Below, in pieces: positions 50,205 through 58,800 of a stretch of 64,000 nucleotides of DNA (positions are counted from its first letter, which is position 1; each line of letters begins with the position of its first letter). The position numbers and the translations under genes are program-made. A model generated the notes under the pieces. That model saw only the letters and a program-made list of their open reading frames with translations, made no database searches and was not told the origin of the DNA. Source of the DNA: Litoditis marina (Eukaryota > Nematoda > Chromadorea > Rhabditida > Rhabditidae); the NCBI GenBank assembly GCA_964036275.1, contig CAXIWQ010000049.1:1-64000 (forward strand). Reading direction: 5' to 3'.

Positions 50205-51374
50205 ATGGACTTCTATTTGACACTCCCGGCTAGCGTCGCGTCTGATTCAAAAAACACGTCATCCCGCTTCACCACGCGGCTGCCCGAGACACTGTCGTTA
50301 AAGAAAGGCCGGCATGTAATTGGTTTGACCGATATAATTTACCCCTACAGTAACACAAATATAAATTCGGATACCTCGTATACAATACTGCTCAAGGACA
50401 AAAGTACGTTTCGTGTAGTGGTACCACATGGACATTATGGTACTGGTGAACACATTCAGGAGATTTTGAGGCTACCCAAGCGTAACAAACGTAAAGCCCC
50501 AGAAGAGGGTGACCCAGCAAAAAATGAGGGAAAAAAAAATAAAGCCAATGACCCAGCCGCATCGAAATCAGCGGTCAAGACTACAACTAAAGCGGTGGTT
50601 ACACCCGCAGAAGCGGTAAAAACGGACAATAACACAGCTACACCCGCAGCAGCTACCCCTGCGGTGAAATCTAGCGGGGCTGCGGCTACGCCCGCAGCAG
50701 CCACTCCTGTGGTAAAAACAAAAAATATCGCAACTACACCCGCCGCAGCAACTCCTGTGGTGAAATCTACCGAGGCAGCGGCTACGCCCGCAGCAGCCAA
50801 TCCCGTGGTAAAAACTGGCAATACCACGACTACACCTGCGGCAGCGTCTCCTGCGGCTAGACCCGCAACCAACTCCAGCGCTACCGCACCTGAACCAGCC
50901 ACTACCACGCCGCAGCCGCCCCCTCCCACGCCACATGTTGCTGATCTAGTTCGCTTCGAGTACAAAGACGTGATAAACCGGATGCACTTGGTGATCAACA
51001 CTAACTATGTTTCGAAAGTAGAACTGGAGCCCGATTTAGCCTATTTTTTGGGGTTTTCCAATAAAGTAGTGGAAAGGTCGACCACCGCAGATAGACCCAT
51101 TGACTTTTACAATAATATAAGTACAATGTACATTTATTCTGACGTTGTTGATTTCTCGATTGTTGGTAATGTTAAAACTAATTTGCTACAATGTTGTCCT
51201 CTCTCCGGCACTTACGGCCAAATGATCCAGCACACGTTCAATCCAGTGCGCTACCTTCCGATTGCTCGCGATACCATTGATACTGTAACCATTGATATCC
51301 TATCCGAATTTGGTAAACCGCTTAATTTTAACTGGGGAAGTACTATTGTCACATTACATGTCAAAACTTTATGA
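50205..51374 (+). CDS. Maverick candidate capsid-associated protein with repeat insertion (element 2)
   Basis: 389 residues, intronless. The N-terminus MDFYLTLPASVASDS with TRLPETLSLKKGRHVIGL and DIIYPYS follows a pattern common to one conserved Maverick protein placed beside the ATPase. A minor-capsid role is inferred from position, not shown by a motif. The C-terminal 140 residues are beta-rich. Between them, at about residues 95-245, lies a Lys-rich then Ala/Thr/Pro-rich linker with five 16-residue repeats. The linker is probably a disordered, surface-exposed insertion. Confidence 0.68.
   Translation: MDFYLTLPASVASDSKNTSSRFTTRLPETLSLKKGRHVIGLTDIIYPYSNTNINSDTSYTILLKDKSTFRVVVPHGHYGTGEHIQEILRLPKRNKRKAPEEGDPAKNEGKKNKANDPAASKSAVKTTTKAVVTPAEAVKTDNNTATPAAATPAVKSSGAAATPAAATPVVKTKNIATTPAAATPVVKSTEAAATPAAANPVVKTGNTTTTPAAASPAARPATNSSATAPEPATTTPQPPPPTPHVADLVRFEYKDVINRMHLVINTNYVSKVELEPDLAYFLGFSNKVVERSTTADRPIDFYNNISTMYIYSDVVDFSIVGNVKTNLLQCCPLSGTYGQMIQHTFNPVRYLPIARDTIDTVTIDILSEFGKPLNFNWGSTIVTLHVKTL
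50640..50879 (+). repeat. Five 48-bp coding repeats
   Basis: Encodes residues 146-225 of the preceding gene as five 16-residue units of TPAAATPVVK plus six variable residues. The variable part differs in each unit (SSGAAA, TKNIAT, STEAAA, TGNTTT) while TPAAA is kept. Period 48 bp, so the frame is preserved on gain or loss. Confidence 0.9.
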
Positions 51375-51390
51375 ATAAATATTTTAAGAA

Positions 51391-52233
51391 ATGGAATCTG
51401 AGAATGAAAATGAAGAGGGACCTCCTCGCAGGCCCACGCCAACAATTCGTCGCCTTCTGTACGCTATACGGCGTAGCGATGACGAAGCGGCAGGACCGGA
51501 TTATCCGTATCCGGTTGAGTGGGATGAGGACGAGCCAGAGTTCGCCAGTGAGCAGGAGGAATCAGCTCCGCTTGTCGAGGAGGAGGAAGAGGAGGACGTA
51601 GGTGTCAATTAGCACAGAAATTTCAATTTCACCGAAAACTGGTTTACATCACGGTATTTTTCCAGCCGTTCGTGTGGGCCCCGCTACCACCGCGCAACGA
51701 CCCCGCACCCATGGAGTGGGACGAGGACGATTTAGATGTGAGTTCAACTAATGACCGTGTATTTCACTATGAATACGAACACACTCATGTGTTTTTACTC
51801 TTTTTTTCATTACAGCCTTTCTTCTTCCCGCCCGCGATGGCGCCGCCGCTGCCGGTGGCTCAAGTCCGCGAGGAGGAGGTATGTTTTAGTCTTACTTGAA
51901 TTAAAGATCAACTGAGTCATTGAACAGAAAAATCTATTTTAAGTTCCCTCCTAACATGTGGGCAGCCATGGGATATGGAGGCCCAGCCATGGAGCAGGGC
52001 CAGGAGGAGGAGGACCCCGACTTGGACTCCACCAGGGTGAGTTGAAATGAAAATTAACGGGTGAAATATTAACAGTTTAAGTTTTTTCGTAGTTCACCAG
52101 TGCTATGTTTCAGTCGCCGGAGCCGCCGGTGGAGGAGCCGGCCGCGTACCCACCGGGGAGGGAGCCAGACGCGGAGGGCTGGTTCTTTGCGGGTCCATTG
52201 CCTGGCCCGCGGCAGCAGGGTGGAGATTTTTAG
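51391..52233 (+). CDS. Acidic Pro/Glu-rich protein, five exons (element 2)
   Basis: Exons 51391-51597, 51666-51737, 51816-51878, 51944-52036 and 52114-52233 give 184 codons plus stop. All introns are GT-AG, short and phase 0. The product is very acidic (VEEEEEED, EWDEDEPE, MEWDEDDLD) with Pro-rich links and no recognised domain, so it is probably disordered. The EWDED motif occurs in exons 1 and 2, suggesting exon duplication. AATAAA follows the stop at 52,241. It starts 17 bases after the upstream gene ends. No second copy in the window is available for comparison. Confidence 0.68.
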
Positions 52234-52271
52234 TGTAACAATAAACATTTTAGTAAAAAAACGTTTTATTC

Positions 52272-52709
52272 TTAATAGTACAAATACATTAGGCATGTGA
52301 TACAATCTTGTTTTGGCGGCCCAGCTCCTTTTTGATCTGGGTCAGCATCGGGTTTTGTCTCTGTCTTGGGTAGGTCCTCGCTGGTCTCTTTGGGTGGTGG
52401 CGGTATGTCTTCGAGCTTTGGGATCTTCTCGACTGTAGTTTTCTCGTCCTTGTTGGAGTTCTTCTTGACATGCTTCCGAAGAACATGTTTCATACAGGCA
52501 CTTTTGCAGCTGAACATTTGTTGGCAGACGGGGCACGTGCGGTCACGAACGACGGGAATGTCGCCAAACTTGGCTTGAAACTCCTCGCGAGTCATCAGGG
52601 TTTTTGGGACCTCCACTCCTGGGTGAATTTTTTGAGCGTGTTTGTTCTTGAGAGTAGAGTTGTGGAAATGTTTGTCGCAAATAGAGCAGTAAGGAGCAGC
52701 AAAAGACAT
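52272..52709 (-). CDS. Two-finger C2H2 zinc-finger protein (element 2)
   Basis: 145 residues, intronless. Finger 1 is CSICDKHFHNSTLKNKH followed by IH; finger 2 is CPVCQQMFSCKSACMKH followed by KH, about 55 residues later. The tail is Lys/Glu/Pro-rich (EDIPPPPKE). Likely binds DNA or RNA, perhaps as a regulator of the element. It starts 15 bases after the protease stop on the same strand. Its polyadenylation signal (reverse of TTTATT near 52,264) lies tail to tail with that of the acidic gene. Confidence 0.82.
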   Translation of the reverse strand: MSFAAPYCSICDKHFHNSTLKNKHAQKIHPGVEVPKTLMTREEFQAKFGDIPVVRDRTCPVCQQMFSCKSACMKHVLRKHVKKNSNKDEKTTVEKIPKLEDIPPPPKETSEDLPKTETKPDADPDQKGAGPPKQDCITCLMYLYY

Positions 52710-52724
52710 GACGACCGACCAGCG

Positions 52725-53204
52725 TCACTGCAGCAGGTACGAATGATGATTTGGTTGTTCAATTTGGTATTTATACTTTTCTCGGAGGAAGTAACGTATG
52801 AACTTGTCGTCTGACTTGACCAAATCAAAAAAATCACATACGCTGCGAAAGTTGTTTTTACGCGCCATCATAGCTATAACAAAAATACAGTATCCCCCGC
52901 ACGTATACTCATAGTTTTTTTGAGGTCCAGTTTTGTTGTAGGTCACACTCTTGAAGCGGCACAGATAATTGTTTATGTGGTGATTGGGTTTCAGACCTAG
53001 AGAGCAGAAAAAGTTACAAACACCGTTTTGAACAATCAGCGCCTGCCAGTGTTCCCCACTTTTCTCGTGTGTCTGAGTGTTCACTACCAGACTAAAGTGT
53101 TTTTTACTGGTCTGCGGTAAACGGTCACAACTGAAAACGCCAATGAAATGTTTTTTGGCACAGTCATCAGCCTGTAAAATTTCTGAAATTTCTTGACCGT
53201 ACAT
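52725..53204 (-). CDS. Adenain-like cysteine protease (element 2)
   Basis: Predicted to mature the capsid proteins. First ATG 53,204, giving 159 residues. The His is in GEHWQALIV (about 52). The Gln (about 95) and Cys (about 102) in PQKNYEYTCGGYC keep the seven-residue spacing seen in adenovirus protease. At the place where an acidic triad residue is expected, after the His (motif of the type FDSLG), the sequence reads FFCSLG, so the acid seems to be replaced by Cys. This is odd for a working enzyme, although another nearby polar residue may serve. Divergent from the next gene with only 58 bp between. Confidence 0.82.
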   Translation of the reverse strand: MYGQEISEILQADDCAKKHFIGVFSCDRLPQTSKKHFSLVVNTQTHEKSGEHWQALIVQNGVCNFFCSLGLKPNHHINNYLCRFKSVTYNKTGPQKNYEYTCGGYCIFVIAMMARKNNFRSVCDFFDLVKSDDKFIRYFLREKYKYQIEQPNHHSYLLQ

Positions 53205-53262
53205 AAGGACCAACCACACGCCAACTTGCTTATTGTAACAAGTGTTGTTCTGGCACGCGGTT

Positions 53263-53664
53263 ATGCCTCATATACCTCTCGATCTGACCGCAATTAACTG
53301 GAATGACCTCATCAAAAATGGACAGGCCGGTCGTGGGCCGTTTGTCGGGATGGTTCGCCAGCGTGGCGGGATGCGCGGAAGAGGGATTGGTGGTATTCTG
53401 GCTAGTATAATAAGTATGATACCCGCATTTCTGAAATCTACAGTGGGTAAGGAACTTCTGAGCACAGGAGAAAACGTAGTCAGCGACCTTGTGAAGGGTG
53501 CGCCGGCAGTAGCGACTCTGAAACGCCGCGCTCGCCAGTCAGTGAAAAACCTCACCGGGCTGGGGCGTATAAAGAAACCTGTTGGGGTTCTGAAGCCTCA
53601 TAGTAGTTTGCGCGCCAGGCGTAAGCGGTCGGTTGGCTCTAAGCGCTCGGTACTTTTGAGATAA
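53263..53664 (+). CDS. Small basic glycine-rich Maverick protein (element 2)
   Basis: 133 residues from ATG 53,263 (MPHIPLDLTAINW). The centre has RQRGGMRGRGIGGILASI, then an amphipathic helix (IPAFLKSTVGKELLSTG), and the tail is strongly basic (RARRKRSVGSKRS). The gene is placed directly before the major capsid gene, as is a small protein of this kind in many Mavericks. A core, DNA-binding or membrane-active minor virion role is an inference. Its stop overlaps the capsid start as TAATG. Confidence 0.65.
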   Translation: MPHIPLDLTAINWNDLIKNGQAGRGPFVGMVRQRGGMRGRGIGGILASIISMIPAFLKSTVGKELLSTGENVVSDLVKGAPAVATLKRRARQSVKNLTGLGRIKKPVGVLKPHSSLRARRKRSVGSKRSVLLR

Positions 53665-54988
53665 TGCTTAAACTTATCGATGTCAACTCAAACAAGACTA
53701 TTCTTCCTGAACTTGATTTTGATACTATTCCGCCTTCTCAAGTCGGTGTGCTGGGGACGCGATGGACCCACGTACCTCTTAAAAATTCTCTGCTACCTAT
53801 GGGCCCCTGGGAGTTTAATATTTGTTCAAATAATAAATCTTTTGTTAACCTCAAGAAGACTTGGATAGTGTTCACATTCAAAATTACTGACGAACATGGT
53901 GCCGCCGTTCCGGTTTCGCAAGGCGGTCTGGACACCCCTGGTTATGCCCCTATACAGTCGATTGCCTCAAGCATTGTGAGACAGTACACCCTGCACATAA
54001 ACTCCCAGATGGTGTATGATACAACCGTTAATCATGCTTACAAAACGTACATGGAAAATACGCTTATTCACGACCAGAATGCCAAGAGTTCAAGCCTCGA
54101 GTTGGGCGGCTACCGGTACGAGACCAAGCACAACGTGGAGTCCGATGCCGGACATTTAGCTAGACGTAAGATGACAGCTGGCGGCAAGCTGTGTCAGGTG
54201 GCTGCTCCGGTTAGTATCGATCTGTTTAACCAGGAGCGCCTTCTTTTGAATTACTGTGATGTACGACTCACCGCCTACCCGAACTCGTCGGAGTTCCTCA
54301 TAGAGCAGCTCCAAACCACAACGCCACCGAACCGGAAATTTGTAGTAGAGGACGTTCACCTTCTGGTGCAGGAGTGGGACGTGACCGATGGTTTTGCTGT
54401 GGCCGTGGAAACTAAACTAGCGCAGGAGAAGATTCAGTACCCCATGACGTCCGTACAGATGCGCTCATTTTTCATTCCCGAGAACAGGATGGACTCGCCA
54501 GTGAATACTCTCTTCACAACTCATTGTCCTAAGCGTGTTATCGTAGGTCTTGTTGACAGTACTTCATTCAACGGTAATTTAAGCACAGTCCATTTAATTT
54601 CCAGCATTTTAATCTTCAGAACATTTATCTCGATTTTAGCGGTCGAACTATACCTAGCCGCCCTATGGCGCTTGATTACGGTGCAGACAAGTATGCTCAC
54701 GCCTATCTACAAATGTTAGAAGGTTTGGGTTATGCCCGCAGCGACAGTAGTAACGGAATAACACTAGACATGTTTAAGAATGGTTTTAACTTTTATGTTT
54801 TCGAAATTAGCCCCACTGTTCACAGCTCTGAGGTGTTTGATATGATTCGCCAGTCTAATTTATCTTTGAGGATGGAGTTCAAAACCCCTGTCCCCGCTGG
54901 CGGTATCTACGCAATTGTTTTGGGTGAGTTTGACACTATTTTGTCTCTTGATAGTAGTCGCAACCCGCACTTTGATTCTATTATTTAA
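53664..54988 (+). pseudogene. Major capsid protein, frame break near the C-terminal third (element 2)
   Basis: Expected double-jelly-roll capsid protein of Mavericks, recognised from an N-terminal pattern (ELDFDTIPPSQVG, PWEFNICS, a strand-rich body) and a C-terminal QHFNLQNIYLDFSGR with IPSRP and FVFEISPT. The frame from ATG 53,664 is open past 54,590, but the conserved C-terminal part is read in another frame ending at 54,988. Both frames overlap, and the switch lies at about 54,578-54,592 (net -1 or +2). A splice that would join the frames was sought and not found: the GT and AG sites available have the wrong phase or leave an intron of 14-17 bases. AATAAA follows at 54,991. Confidence 0.8.
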
Positions 54989-55459
54989 TCAATAAACTTG
55001 CTATTCAAATCTGTTTTGTTTTGTACCAGGCACCAGATGCCTCCAGTTGGGACAATGGCGGGTCAGCAGATGACCCTTCGTATGCCGCGGGGTATAAACA
55101 ATTTTTGAATTTCTATTGTAGCGACAGCTACCATCGCGTGCCGCTATGTAAACATATTTTGAATTTTCAATAGAACAATATCTGACCTCGAGTGCCACAG
55201 GGCAATAACAAGAACACAAGATTGGGGTTGTATGCAGGTTTATTCATGGCGGTAAACATATGTAACATAATACAGGCGATTTATACAAGGGCAGGGGTTC
55301 AGGCTTTTTGTGTATGAAAATATCTGAATAAAGCGTCCCTGAACCCCTGTAAGCAAAAATATAAAAGTGCGAGTGCACTACAGTGAAGGAAAGGATATGG
55401 GGGTGAGGTTGTACATTTTAACGGGGATAAGCCCCTCTTTGGCGAGTACGAATACCGTT
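54989..55459. other. Intergenic region with hairpin between capsid gene and last gene
   Basis: Holds the capsid polyadenylation signal, a possible reverse AATAAA near 55,231 for the leftward gene, and a hairpin at 55,292-55,349. A short open stretch after TTTGTACCAG at 55,031 could be an exon, but its donor is poor; not called. Confidence 0.5.
55292..55349. repeat. Perfect 12-bp inverted repeat (hairpin)
   Basis: CAGGGGTTCAGG at 55,292-55,303 and its exact reverse complement at 55,338-55,349, with a 34-base loop that contains AATAAA. It lies in the 3' region of the leftward two-exon gene and may act in 3' end formation or RNA stability. Confidence 0.75.
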
Positions 55460-55902
55460 CTATGGGTTGAGGAATCTTGCTTTGAGGTTGCGGCCGGCGC
55501 AGTCGTCACACATTTTGAAGGAGATGTTCTGGCCTTCAGCAACGAGGGTCTGACGACAGCACGCGTCGAGAACGAATGTGACGAACGGCAGATTGTACAA
55601 GGCCTGGCGTTTGGAGATTGATCCGTGCTTCGGAGTTGATACGGTGCTCTGGAATTGTACTAAAATGTCTGTGAGTCTTTATAAACTTCGGCTGAGACAT
55701 TGGTTTCCATGGGCATTAGCTTTGGTATACTTACGGTGATTCTGTCAGCGAAGGGAAGTCGTCTCTTCAATGGGGCTCCGGGAACCATGAACTTTGCGGC
55801 ATGCATTTGGGAGAAGTCCACTGGCGCAGGAGTTGTGGGGGTAGTGGGGCCGTCTTCAGTCTTGATGGAGGCGGGAGCAATAGGGAACTGGGTCTCCGAC
55901 AT
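55460..55902 (-). CDS. Two-exon protein with Cys-rich second exon (element 2)
   Basis: On the minus strand, exons 55902-55735 and 55648-55460 give 118 codons plus stop, phase 0 with a strong GTAAGTATA donor and TTCCAG acceptor. Exon 1 is acidic then Pro/Thr-rich (PTTPTTPAPVDF) with a basic LKRRLPF patch. Exon 2 has DACCRQTL and KMCDDCAG, Cys pairs that may bind a metal. It is the last gene before the right terminal repeat and reads inward from the end. No family recognised. Reading through the donor gives a different, shorter tail. Confidence 0.6.
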
Positions 55903-56011
55903 GACAGTAGTGTGCACGAATGCCTGGGGGCCCACTTGAAGGGGGCGGGGCCAGTGGTCCGTTGAAGGGGATTAGCAAGATATAAGGGAAACAGAGAGGG
56001 ATTAGACGTGT

Positions 56012-56505
56012 ACAGTAACGAGAGAGTACTTTCCCCGTCTGGACGCCAGACGCTAAACAAACTTTGTTAAAGTGTTGGTATTTTGGGCCTAGTGGCGTTT
56101 TTGGTGACCTCTATTGTTCTCTTAAGCTTCTCCTATTGTTCTAAGAAAGTGGCATCTGGCGGCAAGTATTGCCACGCATTTGAATATTTGGGATATTACG
56201 GTAGGTGTTGCGAAATACTTGGAAACATATTTGAAACATTTGCAACATTTGGATATTTGAAACTTTTGAAACATTTGAAACATATTTGAAACATTTAGAA
56301 CATTTGAATAATTTTAATATTTTAAAAAAATTGTAGTCTGAACTTTGTAGTTTCAGATTTGTAGTCTTTGTGGTCTTTGTAGTTGCCGCCCCCAGCGGCG
56401 GGCTGTCCCCAGGCTGCTTCCAGGCGGGCGCCAGCTGCCGACCGCGACGCGCGCGGCGGCCGACCGCGACGCAGGGGGTGGTATATTTGGGACCTGTACA
56501 CTACT
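56012..56505 (-). repeat. Right terminal inverted repeat
   Basis: Reverse complement of the left repeat at 38,313-38,765, with small indels in the AT-rich zone and in the outermost 40 bases. Ends in CACTACT. The next base is inside a host coding exon. Confidence 0.92.
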
Positions 56506-56588
56506 ACTATTGACTCCTATCCAAGCTCCAAATATCTGTTCCGACTGACTATATCATTCAACAATCTTGAGGTGAGACATTTCGGGTA

Positions 56589-56797
56589 CCAGGAATGAGT
56601 CATTCAAAATAAAAAGTCATTAAAGTAAAAGTAATTTAAAAGTAAAAGTCATTAATTCACTTTTAGTCAGGATTTCAAAAATACGAAAATTTTCGAAAAC
56701 TTTATTTCTGATTCTTAACGGTTTCTGTACTCAATGACTTTTACTTTTAAATGACTTTTATTTTAATGACTTTCAATTTTGAATGACTTATTCTGGT
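56589..56797. repeat. Foldback element in the DEG/ENaC intron
   Basis: Arms begin ACCAGGAATGAGTCATTC on the left and end GAATGACTTATTCTGGT on the right. Inside are repeated AAAAGTCATT words. About 210 bp, MITE-like, lying wholly within the intron between the two channel exons. Confidence 0.8.
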
Positions 56798-56879
56798 TGC
56801 CGACATTTCGAGCTGAACATTGACGAAATATAGTATTTTCTCGGTTTCAATCGTTTAAACCAATCAAATGAACCATCAC

Positions 56880-57060
56880 CTGAACTGTGTTTGTAGTTTG
56901 GTCTGATCTACTGTCTGTAGTTTGGTCTGGTATACAGTGTTCTTAATTTGATCTGATCTACTGTGTTTGTAGTTTGGTCTGTGTACGGTGTTGTCTTGGT
57001 ATAAGTTTGTTACAGACCAAACTTTGAACAGGGTTGATCTAATGTGTTTGTACTTCGATC
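56880..57060. repeat. Degenerate TTTGTAGTTTGGTCTGATCT tandem repeat
   Basis: Five or six loose copies of a unit of about 30 bp (TCTACTGTGTTTGTAGTTTGGTCTG and variants) in the same intron. Confidence 0.7.
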
Positions 57061-57272
57061 TCACTCAACTGTTTCACTCAAAATTGCAGTTTCTGCTATG
57101 TATGCAGGTCAAGACAGATATTTCATATGGTTATCCGCTTCAGTTGATGTACTTCGTTTTTCAGTATGAGCAATACGACGAGATTCGATCCACCTCTCTG
57201 GCAGGCTTCATTTCTGAGTTGGGAGGCCAGAGTGGACTATTTCTTGGATGCACAATCATGACAATAGTACAG

Positions 57273-58630
57273 GTGGGTGATGGCAAATGAGCTCTTTCGG
57301 TACTATAGATTTGTTCATTTTCGTCAACATTCACGCCATTTTTTTTGCGGTTGGTCAGCCACAAAAGCGAGAGAGCTTGTAGCTCGACTGGGGGACACAG
57401 ACCAGCTATAGTCTGTTTCACCAATCAATGTCCTTCTACAGTAATCCGTCAAATATTCAGAAGGCTTTTTCTAACGAACGATTCAATCTTTTGTTTTCAA
57501 ACGTTGAGAGTTTGTAGTAGTGAAAATGGAGAAGACACTACTAAAATTTGAAGAAAATCTATGAACGCCAACATACCAAACATTGACCGGAAAATTTGAG
57601 CTTATTACTGTAGAGAGATATGATCAGGTGGAATGAACTATAAGACATTCTGAGTTTCTCTAACCTCCATACTATCTCGTTGAGGCCACTAGAACAGTGG
57701 CGGGTCATTAGGGTCTGAACTGCTCTGAGCTGAACACAATTGAACTACGGTCGTATACACGATTCTGAAATCTTCCCATGAGACGACTAGGGCACGAAAC
57801 AGTGCGCTAAGAACTCTTCTACCTGTTGCTAGAAATCGTTTGCAAGATTTGAGAGTACAGTTGAATCAGAATAACCTCTAATGTGATGTTTTTGTAGTTA
57901 GATCCCGCTGTAGTTCAGTTCGAGAGTGGCTCTCAACTAGACGAATAGTTTCGTCTTCACATCTCCTCTTCAGCTGGTCCAGTCGTTGGTCTTGACGTCG
58001 TATGGTTGGCTAGATGGTGTCTACCGTCGATATATAGCATTGCCGATAACAATTCGAAGTTGTTGAAAAAAGAGATAACCTCTCTTTCTTTCTTTTTCTC
58101 TCTGTTCATCTGTTCTCTCTCTCACACACATTATGTTTCTCTTCTCCCCATTTCTCTCTACCTTTCTCGTTATTTTGCAACTCTTTCGGGAATTACTTTG
58201 CAGACTTTCAATAAACTCTTTAATTTTATTATGTTAGGTTATATACAAATCAAACGGGTACATCAATCCAACAGGTAACAAAACCAAATGTGACGAGAAC
58301 GCGAATGACTCCGGTTTGTGGTTCGATTGGCGTACATACTCAAACTGCCTAATAACATCTGTAAGCTGAGTACATCTACACCGAAGCTAATTAAAGTAGG
58401 ACGATTATATGGACCAATCTCGTGTCAACGGTCTTTTAAACTGCAATTGGAACATGCATTGCAGTTTACTGAAGCGTTGTGATTGTACCACATAGTCGTA
58501 CGCGAAAAATAATGAGAAACGATATCAAATTGGGTATTTTGAGTTATGCACCACCGTATTTAAATATAGTTCAAAATATTTTTGAACTATGCACGAATTT
58601 CGACAGCGCGATGCGAGCGCTGAAATTTTT
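57273..58630. other. Host sequence, no gene recognised
   Basis: Follows the last recognised channel exon. It may hold the final tail exon of the channel gene, but no stretch has both good splice sites and recognisable sequence. A pyrimidine-rich tract occurs at 58,080-58,170. Confidence 0.4.
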
Positions 58631-58800
58631 ACCGGGTTTTTAACCGGGTTACATGGTTAACCCTTTTGTTAACCACTTGTTAACCCTCTTTTACAATATG
58701 TTTTGGGGCAAACTTAGGGTTACTAAGTGGTTAACAAAAGGGTTAACCAGGTAACCCGGTTAATGGTTAACGGCTAGGGTTAACGAAATACCGGGTTAAA
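58631..58800. repeat. Foldback rich in GGTTAACC
   Basis: The arm 58,641-58,690 (ACCGGGTTACATGGTTAACC and onward) pairs with 58,717-58,763, leaving a loop of about 25 bases. The words GTTAACC and CCGGGTTA recur on both arms. Similar CTAACCG palindromes occur at 25,455-25,510 inside the 4.4-kb insertion. Confidence 0.8.

Larger units (their letters stand above)
38313..56505 (+). mobile_element. Maverick/Polinton element 2, full length
   Basis: About 18.2 kb with inverted ends that both finish in AGTAGTG, and a complete Maverick gene set: polymerase B, integrase, packaging ATPase, protease, major capsid protein and several small genes. The left flank is GATGGC (in the ATPase gene of element 1) and the right flank is ACTATT (in a DEG/ENaC exon), so there is no target duplication. 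The polymerase second exon, integrase and capsid genes carry small frame-breaking indels. I find no frame resembling a membrane fusion protein, which some worm Mavericks are known to carry. Confidence 0.95.
56506..57272 (+). pseudogene. 3' exons of a DEG/ENaC ion-channel gene, cut by the Maverick end
   Basis: Degenerin/epithelial sodium channels are trimeric cation channels in the plasma membrane. Exon 56506-56571 (reading DSYPSSKYLFRLTISFNNLE-like, about 22 codons, donor GTGAGA) and exon 57144-57272 (43 codons, donor GTGGGT) are both phase 0. The second holds GFISELGGQSGLFLG, the family signature at the second transmembrane segment. The first exon begins directly at the Maverick terminus and has no acceptor, so the transposon lies within coding sequence. 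The upstream two thirds of the gene is not in this window. Later exons for the cytoplasmic tail were not found. Confidence 0.85.

Noticed and set aside
50456..51001. 181-residue minus-strand open frame rich in Gly/Val/Ala
   Set aside because: It is the antisense shadow of the Ala/Thr/Pro repeat in the gene at 50,205-51,374.
54575..54620. An intron joining the two capsid frames
   Set aside because: The candidate donor and acceptor pairs have incompatible phase or leave an intron of 14-17 bases, and the sequence just before the acceptor continues the conserved reading.
55031..55165. Possible small two-exon frame after TTTGTACCAG
   Set aside because: The donor (GGTATAAAC) is weak, and there is no second copy in the window to test conservation.
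38307..56511. Six-base target duplication for element 2
   Set aside because: GATGGC on the left and ACTATT on the right do not match, also when the terminus is shifted by the AGT repeat.
56988..57290. 100-residue open frame across the DEG/ENaC exon as a single coding unit
   Set aside because: Its first half is intron and tandem repeat read through by chance; the exon begins at 57,144 after a TTCAG acceptor, in phase with the upstream exon.
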